Shown here: positions 10,291 to 21,069 of the stretch, in pieces
Position numbering within the stretch: the first letter of the stretch is position 1
Layout: the number at the start of each line of letters is the position of its first letter
Translations under genes and position numbers: made by a program
From: Manduca sexta
Lineage: Eukaryota; Arthropoda; Insecta; Lepidoptera; Sphingidae
DNA length: 64,000 nt
Assembly (NCBI RefSeq): GCF_014839805.1
Contig: NC_051123.1
Location: 3,392,727-3,456,726 of the forward strand
Direction: 5' to 3'
The notes under the pieces: model-generated
Database searches by the model: none
What the model saw: only the letters and a program-made list of their open reading frames with translations
What the model was told of the DNA's origin: nothing

Positions 10291-11317
10291 AGTCCCACAG
10301 TTTTACTAGTATAAAAATAATTTGGACCAAGTAAGTCATCGTTTCCGAGTTGCTGTATTAATACATCAGGTAAGCAACAGTTTTCTACAGCTTTCTTAAC
10401 ACTTAAATGCTTCTCTTAATGATGCTCATTTAAGATTTCAGCATCTTGAATTTTTTGTTACCACTCGAGTCCAGTTTATTATCTCTATTTTTCTTAATGT
10501 TTAAAAAGGATTTTTAGCAAAACGATGTAAAAATTTAGAAGACGTTTTATAAATATTTTTTTCTTTAATTATATTTGTTTCAATTATTTTATACTGAAAT
10601 TTTAATTTCCGACATCTTTGTTATGAAATGGCTTCTATAAATTAATTTATGAGTAAAAGACATTTAATAAACGTACAGTTAGATTATTATGGTCTTATGT
10701 CTTCAAAAATATCAAATAAAGTGGATTTTCTTTACTCACACAGAGAAAAAAATTCTTCAATCAAACTTAACAGATATAGACGATTTGAAATTTTTATTTG
10801 TTCAACCAATTTTGTGGCTGACTGTACTTATAAAACCAACATTAAGCTTGTACCTGGTTTCCTAGACTAAATATAATTGACTAAAATAATTTCCACGCAC
10901 GCTAATATATTATCCAAACATCACAAAAAGTTAACGCTTCGTTCACACCCACAGCTAAGAGGAAGTTCGAGTCGTGGCCATTTTGTCCTTGATTAAGTGC
11001 AGAATGTTCCGATTATTGTGATTTCCGCCGGTTGCACGCCTGATGAAATTGGGTAGCGTTTTTGCTACCCACTGTTATGTAGCTACCTACCTACTATTGT
11101 ATAGCTCATTGGAGTGGCAGTTCGGTAATGTGTTAGATTCGATTACCAAGGTTTTTGCCTTATAAAAATACTGTTTTTAAAAGAAAAAAAAAACGAAATA
11201 TAAACAGTGTGAACATCATTGATCTGGCAGTTCTTGATAAATTGTGAGTTTCGAAATTCGATTTCCAGTTAGTATAAAATAAATTTGTATAATGATTTCT
11301 TATATTTACACGAATGT
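10291..11317. other. single-copy-looking DNA
   Basis: Contains a perfect 7-bp-stem hairpin GGGTAGC/GCTACCC at 11,051-11,070 and an open frame of about 70 codons (10,649-10,870, +) without motifs. The 10,950-11,100 part is GC-richer than its flanks. Confidence 0.4.
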
Positions 11318-11672
11318 TCATGTTTATGTATGAAGCCTGCAGTTTTCGAAACGTCGGGAGAAAATTATAACATAACACACACACACACATCACGCATTTA
11401 TCTCCGAAGGGGTATGCAGAGGTGCAACCAGGACACTTACTTTCCGGCAAGTGTGTTTCGTCCCATGATGTGATAGAGGGCGAGATTATCGGCATATCGG
11501 GTACAAATTCCAGATTCCGGGCTGCTACTGAGCAGAAAAACCTAAATATCACATTGCGTGACCCGGCATTCGAACCCAGGACCTCAGAGCGCTACCATAC
11601 CGCGCATGCAATACTACGCCACCGAGGCAGTGAATAATATAAAAAAACACGATACAATTCGTAAAATATTTT
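11318..11672 (-). repeat. family I repeat, split by a SINE
   Basis: The left part (CTGCAGTTTTCGAAACGTCG, 11,337-11,356) and right part (CACGATACAATTCGTAAAAT, 11,648-11,667) match consecutive parts of family I as at 25,600-25,665. SINE-B (11,371-11,633) lies between them, so I predates this SINE. Confidence 0.65.
11371..11633 (-). mobile_element. SINE-B, full-length
   Basis: The minus strand starts TGCCTCGGTGGCGTAGTATT (A-box region), then GGTCCTGGGTTCGAATGCC (B box), then TTTCTGCTCAGTAGCAGCCC, GGGACGAAACACACTTGCC, CCCTTCGGAGATAAATGCG and a CA-repeat-bearing 3' end. The tRNA-like head implies an internal Pol III promoter. Nested within family I. Confidence 0.85.
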
Positions 11673-11681
11673 TATTGCAAA

Positions 11682-12304
11682 CTAGCTTTTGCTCGCGGCT
11701 TCGCCCGCGTGAAGGTGTTTTCCAGGATAAAATTCCACTGTTTGATAAAAGTCTTGCTACATATTTTCCCGGTACTTATAGGTTCAAACTAATTTTATCC
11801 ACAATCTATAATTTCAGTTCAATCAGTCGAAAATCTAAGAACATTTATACAAACTTTCATCCCCTATTTTATCCCCTTAAGGGTAGAATTTATCAAATAT
11901 TATATTAACAACTGAAGTTAGCTAAAATTGAGTTTCTCGAAGCCGACCACTATTTATGTACTATATATTTTGAGACTATGCAATTTTGTCGCATTCGCGA
12001 TTCACTCACTTTTGTTGAGTTTCAGAACGCGATATTAGATCCTCCAACGCGCACGCGAATTTGAACTTTATGCAGCGGTAATAAATTACAAATTGACTCT
12101 ACGTATTAGTTAGAAAACGTTTGTATGGGAAATAGAAAAATGCTGTTTTGAAGATTTTCCCGGCAATTATTCGAATTTTTCTCACCTTTTAAACCTTCCC
12201 TAGACCTCCACGAATAATTCAAGACCAAGATAAGATAAATCCGTTCAGCCGTTCTCGAGTTTTAGCGAGACTAACGAACAGCAATTCATTTTTATATATA
12301 TAGA
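11682..12304 (-). mobile_element. complete non-autonomous Helitron, 623 bp
   Basis: Read on the minus strand the element begins TCTATATATATAAAAATG (TC at 12,303-12,304, preceded by A) and ends GCAAAAGCTAG (CTAG at 11,682-11,685, followed by T), the A|T insertion signature of Helitrons. A GC-rich hairpin CGCGG/CCGCG (11,694-11,709) sits 8 bp before the terminal CTAG. No Rep/helicase coding sequence is present, so it moved in trans. Both ends look intact. Confidence 0.85.
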
Positions 12305-12835
12305 TTAATTTGAGTTTCTCTATTTAAAAAAACATACTTTAATTGCCCGTGATTAGAATTCCTGTTCCGCATGACCATAATCTCTATCACATTACGAATA
12401 AAGATTATAATATAAGGGCATTGATTTCATGCGTATTCTCCGATGAGGTTATGTAAAAGTACGCATTGATTGAACACGTCAAATCGCATTAAGCTCGCCG
12501 GTTGCTTATTGATAGAGCCGGATCATTCAGCGTGCTCCGTGATGCGTGGCGCGGTGGGGATCAGCTACTAATTCCGTCATCCCGTCGCTCTCCTTGTAAT
12601 TTACTTGCCAGTAATATTCTTTGCCATGAGGCGTACTGAGCTGTGTGACACTATATGATTCATGTAATTATTTACACGTTGATTAACTATTTAAACTCGT
12701 TTTTAAAGCTTTGTTTGTTGTAAATATGTTTGTAATTTGCTCGGTTAATAAAGGCTATTTTATTAATTATTATCCTATTATATTTTGAATATATATCTTC
12801 ATACAGCTTCTAAAAACTAAGAGCCGTATTAGAAA
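12305..12835. other. single-copy DNA with a GC-richer core
   Basis: 12,480-12,610 has CG-rich words (CATTAAGCTCGCCGGTTGC, GATGCGTGGCGCGGTGGGG) unlike neighbouring DNA and matches no repeat I know. Could be a conserved non-coding element or an untranslated exon; unproven. Confidence 0.4.
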
Positions 12836-13020
12836 ATTACTCTAAAATTAAACCATTTTTCTGAACTATTTTTCGCATTTTATCGAGGTTTTAATGTTTT
12901 AGTTTTCTCCTGACGTTTCGAAGACTGCAGCCTTCATGGTCACGGGGGGACTGAGGTGTTAATCATTCGCAAACTCAAAGTTACAATATCTACCTACATT
13001 TTACAATTATACATTTTTTT
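12836..13020 (+). repeat. family I repeat
   Basis: ACTATTTTTCGCATTTTATC, TTTCTCCTGACGTTTCGAAG, ACTGCAGCCTTCATGGTCAC, GGGACTGAGGTGTTAATCAT, then ACATTTTACAATTATACAT. Same unit as 25,525 in reverse. No TIRs, tail or target duplication seen; class unknown. Confidence 0.7.
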
Positions 13021-13991
13021 AAATTTATATAAGCATTATAAGCAAGTTAGTTAGCTAATGTAGATAGTACTCATTTTATAACCATTAATTTGGGAGCATA
13101 GATTAGAGTCACTTTTATATTTGGTGTGGCAATACATTTATGTGACAAGAAGCATTTTTTAATAAGTTGTGAAACATACCCTTAAAAATATTTTTTATAA
13201 ATCGATTTCGTTCTCACTTTAACTATGTTCTTGTTCGTTCTGCCAATCGATTCGCTCAGTGCCATTTCCGGCAATTTCTTTACAACTAGATATTTGGACT
13301 TCATTCTTTTGTGGAGTCATATGGTATATTTGCTCTGAAAAAAAACGCTTTATATATAATACGAAGTGCTATTTTTCGTTTTTAAATGAATGTGACGTAA
13401 ACAAATTTATGCTTCGTCATTGTTTTATAATTTTTGTATTGTTATAGTGCTCGTGCAAACAAATACATCGTTCTTGTTGCTGTTTTTATTATTTGAACTT
13501 CTTTGGACATCGAATACTACATTGTTAAATTGAAATTCATTCTGAAACTTCTTTTGAACGCTTTCGTATTTAAGAAAAACGAAATGCTAAAGTACATTAT
13601 TCTTTCCAAAGATTCCTTTCATAATTTAGTCTGTATTTATACCACATAATTCAAATTCAGTGGTCAAACCAGTTTGTTCGTACCACGTTCAAAATTTGAT
13701 TGTAGCGGAATTTGTTAATACATCGAATTCACTAATTAATATCCTATTTACAAATACGTAAACACAATGTCTATTGTCGGAATGATCCGAAACGAATTCT
13801 AATTAATTAATTTGAATAGAGGTTAAGCCTAATTTTCTACACTATCCAATACGATTAGTTGGAAACGTTATGCGGCACTTTGTATGTGGCATACATTTTA
13901 GAAAGGATTTTATTGAAGCTGGGAATTGAGCAATTGAGGTACCTACCTGATAAGTCATCTCAGTAGTCATAACAGGAAGAAAGCAGAGGAA
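13021..13991. other. AT-rich, nothing recognised
   Basis: No long frames or repeats; several poly-T/A runs only. Confidence 0.4.
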
Positions 13992-14158
13992 ATATGGACA
14001 GTTTTAAAGTTGTAGAAAGTACATGGATAGGTTAAGAGAGATGTTAAAGGTACATGGATAGTTTTAGACAGTTGTAGAAGGACTATAAATAGTTTTAGGG
14101 AGTTGTAGATGAAACATGTATAATTTTATACAGTTGTAGCCGAGACATGTTTTAAAGC
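13992..14158 (+). repeat. degenerate ~31-bp minisatellite, about 5 units
   Basis: The motif ACATGGATAGTTTTAGACAG then TTGTAGAAGG recurs at roughly 13,992, 14,022, 14,052, 14,083 and 14,114, ending with a partial unit at 14,145. Units differ by several substitutions, so this is an old array. Confidence 0.75.
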
Positions 14159-14390
14159 ATATCATTTCACAACACCATAAAAACTTAAATTCCAGGAGAA
14201 AAAAATTATCCACAGACTGCATTAAAAGCTTGGTAGGAATTAAATAAGAAAGAATAGTATAAAAAATATTACTCATCGTAAAAAAGTAAATTCTTAGTAT
14301 GGATGATTTTTCGAATCAAAAACCTATTAGCATTTAGGTTTTGAATTATAATTTATGTGATAATAAGTGCGATAGTTCCATATCTTTAAA

Positions 14391-14631
14391 GGGTGTGTGT
14401 GTGTGGGTGTATTCTTTGTGAATTTATCGTTCGCTTTAACGGTGAAGGAAAACGTCGTGAGGAAACCTGCACATCTGAGAAGTTCTCTATAGGAATTTCG
14501 AAGGTGTGTGAAGTGTACCAATCCACACTAGGCCAGCGTGGTGGACTAAGGCCTAATCCCTCTCAGCAGTAGTGGAGGCCCGTGCTCAGCAGTGGGCAGG
14601 TATATAATACAAGGCTGATATTATTATTATT
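14391..14631 (+). mobile_element. SINE-A, head missing
   Basis: Starts inside the body at a (GT)n-expanded TATGTGTGTATTCTTTG equivalent and runs complete to AAGGCTGATATTATTATTAT. The loss of the tRNA-like head indicates 5' truncation during reverse transcription or later deletion. Confidence 0.8.
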
Positions 14632-15337
14632 ATATTCAATAATTTGCAAACTCGCGACCAAGTTGCACTACAGCTCAATTTAATACTCGATTACCATTAC
14701 AAATTACCTGCTTTTTTTTATTTAATTCACGATGTTCAAACATATTACACGCTATAAGTAAAAGGTATAAACAGTACAATAATATTATGACATCTACTAG
14801 ATGTGAATCCGACATGCATTATATATTCTTAGTGAGACACTTAAATAATATTAATCAAGTAAGTGCTTAAATTAGATCGTAAAATTATACAAATTACTAA
14901 ATTTTGAAGAAAAAATATAATAAGGATGAATTATTATTTTTTATCTCTAAGTAATTATACTACTCATTCCATTGTGTCTATTCGCACCAAATCGAACAGG
15001 CATTACATCGCCTACGTCTGGAGACGTAGCAGTGTCACCTTCATAGATCGATTAAATCTAGAACTATATTTCGTTTCAAGCCTCATTCGAAGGCGAACAA
15101 TAGTACATAATCATTGAACACCAATCGAAAACTCGTTTGAAAGCAATCATAATAACTATGTTTGAACTGGGAATGATAGTAAAGGTAACAAAGGCGAGTG
15201 TTAATGCTACATTTCTCGCAGAGAAACGTGCTTTGTGCACAGCAATCGTTCTCAAGAGGTTCGGAGTATTCAACGTGATTTTTGATATAGATAGTTTCAT
15301 ACTAGTTTGTATTTATACGTGCGTGGTATAATGATTC
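14632..15337. other. no repeat recognised; open on both strands 15,080-15,330
   Basis: Between about 15,121 and 15,310 both strands are free of stops in one frame, and the minus frame reads as hydrophobic segments (NVALTLAFVTFTIIPSSNIV). No family could be assigned and no splice sites stand out. Confidence 0.3.
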
Positions 15338-15542
15338 CACTACACCTGATGGTAAGTGAAGTGGGGTCCAATAGAATGTCGACTGATGAGAAGATTACCC
15401 TTTGGCAGTCGACGCAATTATGCTGGCCTGTTGGATCCGGATATATACAGGCTGATCCCGGAACGAGACACACTTACGTGGGCCATTATAAGGGGCTTTA
15501 ACACCTTTTGCACGGAGTAAAATATATCCTACCACCAGCAGC
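15338..15542 (-). mobile_element. family C, nearly complete
   Basis: The left edge has CACCTGATGGTAAGTGAAG. The second hairpin is GTCGACTG/CAGTCGAC with both outer arms perfect and the inner pairs changed. The right edge CCTACCACCAGCAG is the 5' hairpin side, but the GGATAGCGACC arm has been lost. Confidence 0.8.
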
Positions 15543-15636
15543 TATCATTAGAATATTGCTGTTCATTGATTTATGTAATAAAGACCTGTTTTGCTTGAGA
15601 TTAAATAGCAGACAATGATTTTTAATATCCTGAATA

Positions 15637-15810
15637 ACCTTGGTGGAGAAGTATTGTGTGATCTGTATGACCGCTCCGAGGTCTTTGATTCTAATCCCGG
15701 TTCGGGCAAAATGATATTGGTGTTTTTATAGTCAATATCACACCGAAGTCTGGCATTTGTGCTCATTTGGCGAAAGGCTCGTTATCACACCATGGGACTA
15801 CAAAACGCTA
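15637..15810 (+). mobile_element. SINE-B, diverged
   Basis: Weak head (ACCTTGGTGGAGAAGTATTG), B box GATTCTAATCCCGG, then TGATATTGGTGTTTTTATAG, CGAAGTCTGGCATTTGTGC and CACACCATGGGAC. Truncated before the CCCTTCGGGG box. Confidence 0.7.
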
Positions 15811-16544
15811 TATGATTAAGCTAACAGTACTTGTAAGTTTATAAAATTTTGTTTGATTTAACAGAGTAAACTAAATATTCGACTAAACTCAACACACTTC
15901 TAGACCTTGTCGCTTCGTTGAATAATAAACAAGTACCTAATAAATTATGAAGGTTTCGGTCCAAAGTCAACAAAGACATCATTCCTTATTCTATCAAAAC
16001 CGCTTTATAAACGTCAACGCAAACCTAAAACGCGCGAATATCTCCCTTCAAAACAATTCAAAACAATTTTGTTAACTTTTCGTTGGAATCGTCTTCAACT
16101 TTCACGTATGTGGCACGGAATTCAGGACGAAGTTTTGGAGAGCCAAGCGGGGCTTAAGGCTCAAATTTACCTGCCCTAGTTTATGCTGTTAGGCCCTTTA
16201 GCATTTACATTAATTACACATTTTGTATGGCATAATTAAGTGGTAGTGCAGACGGGCGTTTTGTCGTGAACATTATTACGTTAATTGTTGTTTAGCGTGA
16301 TATTTCGGTCCGTAATGGTATTTAATAATGAATGAACATTAATGCTTATGGTTGTGGCAAGTTGAAATTGATTTCATTGTGTTTAAGGACGGAAATTGTA
16401 TAAAACAGCGAAGCTACAATCAACTGTTACGATTCACGTAATGAAATTCTTTTGTGGTATTTTCGAGTTTTGATACAAAATTCTTATTTTAATGTAGATT
16501 GACTTAATAGTAATTCTCCTTTTTTTTCTGAATAACCAGGTATT
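15811..16544. other. single-copy-looking DNA
   Basis: No family or frame recognised. 16,110-16,200 is GC-richer (CAAGCGGGGCTTAAGGCTC) and could be an old repeat I cannot name. Confidence 0.35.
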
Positions 16545-16691
16545 CTGAGAAATTCTCTATAGGAAATTTGAGGGTGTGTAAAGTCTACCAATCCACACTA
16601 GGCCAGCGTGGTGGACTAAGACCTTATCTCTCTCAGTAGTAGGAGAGACCCGTGCCCAGCAGTGGGACATAATACAGGGCTGATATTATTA
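16545..16691 (+). mobile_element. SINE-A, 3' half
   Basis: Begins TCTGAGAAATTCTCTATAGG and runs to GGGCTGATATTATTAA. 5'-truncated; no matching flanks found. Confidence 0.8.
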
Positions 16692-17395
16692 ACTTAGGTG
16701 TTTATGGCAACTGAAAATTATATTGGTGAATTGTAATATGGGTTGGTGATATTTTCCGAATGGCACTAGAGGAGACATTTGAATTAAAAAATCACAATTT
16801 AAAACTCAACTATTAGTTATACAATAACCTCGCCATAACCTTAGAACATAATTCCCTTAAACCGCATTCTTACTACCGTACTAGTTAACCACAATAACTA
16901 CAAGACCGCTACAAAAACGCAGCGTCAAAATGTCGCGTCTCAACCGCTCGTCTGTAACATTGTATAAACTTGTAATTTACACAGTGGAGCGACCCGGCCA
17001 CATCATAGGCGGCTTAATCCCTATTCTGCTATAAATTATCCCACCACGTGCTATCGGTTGGGCGAACCTTCTTGCAAACTTGGTTTTGTATGACAGATTC
17101 TGTATGAATTATGGATTAATCTTGGCGAGGTGATTATGGTTTTATGGACTCGCCTTTACTAATATTTCTTAGTAATCAGTTTTTGTAGGGCTTATTGTTT
17201 GGTTCTAGTTTCATGTTTCGGTATTAGGGGACGTGTCTGAACTAATATAAAGAAATTCTAGTCATTTGCAACGGATAAGCTCAAAAGCCATTTATCCGAA
17301 TAGAAATATTTTATGAATTTTTTTTAGTAATAAGAACTGGTTTACCAATTCCACTTATTACGAGCCATAAAAACTAATTAATTATAATTATATAG
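16692..17395. other. single-copy DNA with a GC-richer core
   Basis: 16,915-17,065 is CG-rich (CGCAGCGTCAAAATGTCGCG, CACGTGCTATCGGTTGGGCG) and matches none of the repeats here. Confidence 0.35.
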
Positions 17396-17583
17396 TAGTC
17401 CATTAGAGTGCCGACTGACGAGAGATGATCACCCCTCGGCAGTTGATGTAATTATGACGGCCTGTGAGAACCAGATATACACAGGCTGATCCCGGAACGC
17501 GGCACTTATGTAAGCCATTATGGTGGGTTTTGAACACCTTGTGTATGATAGTCATCCGGGTGGATATATCCTACCACCAGCAG
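17396..17583 (-). mobile_element. family C copy
   Basis: Blocks GCCGACTGACGAGAGATGAT, CACAGGCTGATCCCGGAACG, GGATATATCCTACCACCAGC. The last is the 5' hairpin with the inner palindrome shortened to GGATATATCC. Confidence 0.8.
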
Positions 17584-17689
17584 AAATCCCATAGCTTTTT
17601 CGTTTTCTTGGACCTCATGGAGTGGAGAAGTGCATTGAGGAAACTGACTGACACAGGGACTTAGCGCGTGCTATCCTCTAATATGAAGC

Positions 17690-17860
17690 TATTAAGGGTC
17701 ATTTTGACATTGCGTTATTAAATGAAACCACATACTCGTCTTCACCTTTGCTGGCATTGTGTGAAAACTCGTCCATTAATAACAAAGATTTTCACCAAAA
17801 AACCTTGTTTAACTTTTTTGATGTTTTTGATCTATGTGTAGTTAAATGCGAATATGGCGT
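17690..17860 (+). repeat. family M copy 1
   Basis: Shares with 37,478-37,640 the ordered blocks TCATTTTGACATTGCGTTA, CACCTTTGCTG, CCATTAATAACAAAGATTTT and CACC-AAA...CTTGTTT. No termini could be defined; class unknown. Confidence 0.55.
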
Positions 17861-18555
17861 GTACGTGAGTGAATTTCTGATTGAAAGTAAGATGTTGCCG
17901 ACGCGAAGAATTCTCTTAGAGTAGTAGTAGTGGTATAAGGGCGCGTAATTTTTTTTTTTATTAATATAGATTTTGTTCGAAACTTTTTTATTTTACATCT
18001 ACGAGTCAAGTAACTTATTGTAAAATATTATTTCCAAATAGATGAGTTTGTGGTTTCATTTAGTACCGCAATTTCAAATGACCCGTATTACTTCTGAGTG
18101 TTTTCAGCTTTTTATCCTGGTGGTTAAAGTGCACGGGATTTTGCACTTTATTACCAACTAAAACAATCTTATAGCGTATCCAATATATTTGAAATGTGCC
18201 TCATTTTTCCGAAGAAGCAAATCGTTTGGATCGTTACTCTCGCTGGCAAAATATTCATGCGATGTTGCACCGAAAGATATCATTTAGATTTGAATGCAAT
18301 ATGCATACGTTATTGAAACCAGTTTGCGTTTCGTTCTTAATCGTCTGATCGCATTGTTTGCTTTACAATTTTTGTGAATAAATGTCGATATCGTTTTGAA
18401 TTGTTTCTAGTTCAATTATTATCGGTGTTTGGATTAATTCGTATTGATTCTCATGAATTATGTTTTAGTATATCATATGTAGCGATTGAAATCCTTATTT
18501 GCGTCAGGGGAATTAACTTTAAATCGATGGAATGCAATGATCGCGGAAGAGATTC
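17861..18555. other. AT-rich, nothing recognised
   Basis: Contains a perfect 8-bp-stem hairpin AAAGTGCA/TGCACTTT at 18,126-18,149. Confidence 0.35.
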
Positions 18556-18712
18556 GCTGGTGGTGGGATATATTTTATATCCGTCCGGATAGCGACCACC
18601 GTGCAGGCCGGTATAATTGTGTCGACTGTCGAGGGGTAATCATCTCTCGTTAGTCGACATTCTATTGGAGCCCACTCCATTTACTATTAGGTACAGTGGG
18701 GTCATTTTTCGT
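18556..18712 (+). mobile_element. family C, internally deleted
   Basis: The 5' hairpin is excellent: GGATATATTTTATATCC is a near-perfect palindrome between GTGGTG and CACC arms. It then jumps from GACCACCGTG directly to AGGCCGGTATAATTGTG, losing about 85 bp, and finishes with the second hairpin and GGGGTCATTTTTCG. Confidence 0.85.
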
Positions 18713-19224
18713 CCCCGTAAAAAAACCTATTTTTAACTTTATTTTGCAAGTAATTTAGTGTTCATAGCATTGCATCTAGACCTAAATCTAAGGATATATT
18801 TCAAATTTATCTGCACTGCAAATGCTTCAAAATACAAAACACAGCAAAGCTTTTCACAAAGTATCAACATTATGATGGTACTTAAAAACCAGGGTACATA
18901 GTGAAAATATATGTGCGTAGGTAACGATGCGTAGGTGCGCATTTAGACTTAAAAGGTCCATTTGTCATACGAAGCAAAAACCTCGCGGTCGCCGCGTACC
19001 GGATCGATACGTGTCACAATGTTGACCTACCGATGTTAGCATTCACTGCGCACGTGACTTCATTCGGTTTTCAATTGATATGCCATTTATAGTGCAATTT
19101 TCATACTATTATTTGGTTTTGTGTTGAGCGATTTCATGATGCAGAATCGTTTGATATCTATTTTATGTTTCTTATGCTCTTTTGTATTGATTGCGCGGTC
19201 GTATACCAAAGACGGACCGACCAA
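18713..19224. other. single-copy DNA with CG-rich patch
   Basis: 18,975-19,070 (CCTCGCGGTCGCCGCGTACC) is distinct from the AT-rich flanks and is not a known repeat. A ~67-codon minus frame at 18,739-18,942 shows no motif. Confidence 0.35.
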
Positions 19225-19345
19225 GTAAAAGACTCATCGTCCTGTAAATACTACACAACTGTAAGAGACGCGCTGGACAGATACCGGTGGAGGCAGATCA
19301 TCCGCTCCAGATGCAATCCTGATGCTGACCACGGGACCGACAGAG
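19225..19345 (+). pseudogene. possible LINE ORF2 C-terminal scrap
   Basis: Plus frame reads VRDALDRYRWRQIIRSRC then DADHGTD, resembling the 'A.DR..W..I.R' ending common to non-LTR ORF2 proteins. Only about 30 residues support this, so it could be chance. Followed by a GAGAGAGAGAGA run. Confidence 0.35.
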
Positions 19346-19401
19346 AGAGAGAGAGATGCTCATTTTATACGTTGAATTTTATTTATGATTTATTTCTACT
19401 G

Positions 19402-19557
19402 CAGTAGCGAAAGGTCTGTAGACCCGATTCCTGTCAATCCCTTTCATAATTGATGTGATTAAATTATTATTCGAACGTTTTGTAGATCGCATATTTACAA
19501 ATGATTAGCGCTTATATTGTCGGGTTCTTTTTCGAAAAATTTAACCATTCGCCACTG
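19402..19557 (+). mobile_element. MITE-G, diverged
   Basis: Starts CAGTAGCGAAAGG and ends CCATTCGCCACTG; interior has GACCCGATTCCTGTC and TTGTCGGGTTCTTTTTCG. Flanking 8-mers do not match. Confidence 0.65.
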
Positions 19558-19650
19558 TAATATTAAGTAAAACTTTTAGCCCGAAGAATCGGAAAATCGT
19601 GTCTTTATCTTCTTTAAGGACAAAATTTAAATATCATCGAAATCTAAAGT

Positions 19651-19789
19651 CGGCTGTAGCCTGGTTGAAAGTGGATCAGGCAGCTTAGACAATTGTCCGC
19701 AGATTCAAAACCCAAGAACATGCACCTATTTTTTAAAGTTGTGTGTATTCTTTGTGTATTATCGCTTGCTTTAATAGTGAAGGTAATAA
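19651..19789 (+). mobile_element. SINE-A head, 3'-truncated
   Basis: Head CGGCTGTAGCCTGGTTG, B box GTCCGCAGATTCAAAACCC, then TGTGTATTCTTTGTG up to TAATAGTGAAGG. The 3' two thirds are missing, which suggests a later deletion rather than 5' truncation. Confidence 0.75.
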
Positions 19790-19999
19790 ATAATACTGTG
19801 ACGATGGAATTTATTAATTAATTTATTTATAGAATCATGAACGTAATGTACATCAATAAAATGGAACATTCAGATACAATATGTATGTAAATGTAATATT
19901 AATCTCAGTACAAATCACAGATGATCACAGCATGCAAAGTTATGTACAACTCAATAATTAACGTCTATAATTTTAAAATATACATAAAAAATCACTTAT

Positions 20000-20075
20000 A
20001 ATAATTATAATAATATCAGCTCTGCATTATATATTTTCCCACTGTTGGGCACGGGCCTCTTCTACTACTAAGAGG
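20000..20075 (-). mobile_element. SINE-A tail
   Basis: ATAATAATATCAGCTCTGC, CCACTGTTGGGCACGGGCC, CTCTTCTACTACTAAGAGGG: the last 75 bp of the family in reverse. With the head fragment 19,651-19,789 in the opposite orientation it is not a simple split copy. Confidence 0.75.
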
Positions 20076-20440
20076 GTAAGAAATCATTTAAATAGAAATA
20101 ATTACCAATATTTAAATAACACATTCTTTTAAGTTTTCAGTTAGTTAAAATTTTCTGTTCCATTACCACAAATTTAAGTCACATACAAATAAAACAAATA
20201 GTCTAAAAATATATGTCGAACGGGTGTGTTAATGCATGATCTATTGGCTTTCATATCGTAATGGTACCGCGCCTGAGGCGACGCATAATGGATCTATAAG
20301 CGACGCATGTTATGGATGGAATAAATCTGGTTCGTTTGTTGAAGCGGTTTGGTGGCACATTTTGGGATAAAAAATACTGATATATTATTATTTCTTATTG
20401 CATTGAGAAGCATGACAGGATTAAAAATAAAAGACAATGT
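20076..20440. other. no repeat recognised
   Basis: 20,265-20,325 holds a repeated GCGACGCAT word (GAGGCGACGCATAATGGA and AAGCGACGCATGTTATGGA), a local duplication of about 25 bp. Confidence 0.4.
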
Positions 20441-20445
20441 AATAA

Positions 20446-20595
20446 GTATAAAAAACGAAGGTAGTTGACATAATTACACAATATAGACCAAAAGAAGTGG
20501 AGATGGACGGGTCACATGATCCGTGATACTCAAGAATAATGGAGCAGAATTGTCTCTGACTGATACCCAAGGGGCGGCAAGCGCAATAGAGGAGC
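20446..20595 (+). pseudogene. LINE ORF2 C-terminal fragment
   Basis: A frame around KVVDIITQ (about 20,457-20,480) shifts by one base and continues from 20,489 as KKWRWTGHMIRD, TQE, stop, WSRIVSD, stop, YPRGGKRNRGA. This is the K-W-R-W-x-G-H ... W-x-P-R-x-G-K-R pattern preceding the end of ORF2 in many insect LINEs. One frameshift and two stops mark it as dead. It ends where that family's R-x-x-x-R-W segment would follow. Confidence 0.75.
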
Positions 20596-20645
20596 GTAAT
20601 TACGGAATAAAAACCTAAATTATAATACACAGTATGTATGTATGA

Positions 20646-20966
20646 AGCGGCGATAGCCTTGTTGGGTGTGGAATGGACTGTTGAGACGAATGTCCGCAGG
20701 TTCAAATCCCAAGAGCACACGCCTCTGACGTTTCTAACATTATGTGTGTATTCTTTGTGAATTATCGCTTGCTTTAACCGTGAAGGAAAACGTAATGAAG
20801 AAACCTGTGTATCTGCGACGTTCTCAATAGCACTTTTGAGGGTGTGTGAAGTCTACCAATCCGCACTAGGCCAGCGTGGTGGACTAAAGCCTAATTCCTC
20901 TCAGTAGTAGAGGAGGCCAGTGTCCAGCAGTGGGACAGTATATAATACACGGCTGATATTATTATT
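20646..20966 (+). mobile_element. SINE-A, full-length
   Basis: GCGGCGATAGCCTTGTTGG (A box), GTCCGCAGGTTCAAATCCC (B box, perfect), GTGAAGGAAAACGTAATG, GGCTGATATTATTATTA tail. GTATGAA occurs just before the head and just after the tail and is a plausible target duplication. Confidence 0.9.
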
Positions 20967-21069
20967 ATAGTATGAAAACCTTCAACACTATGAAATTGGT
21001 TATGGTTAGAATCAACATCTTTTCTTTCGGTAAGAAATTTTCCTCCGGAAAAAGTGTACTCCCTAGGCA

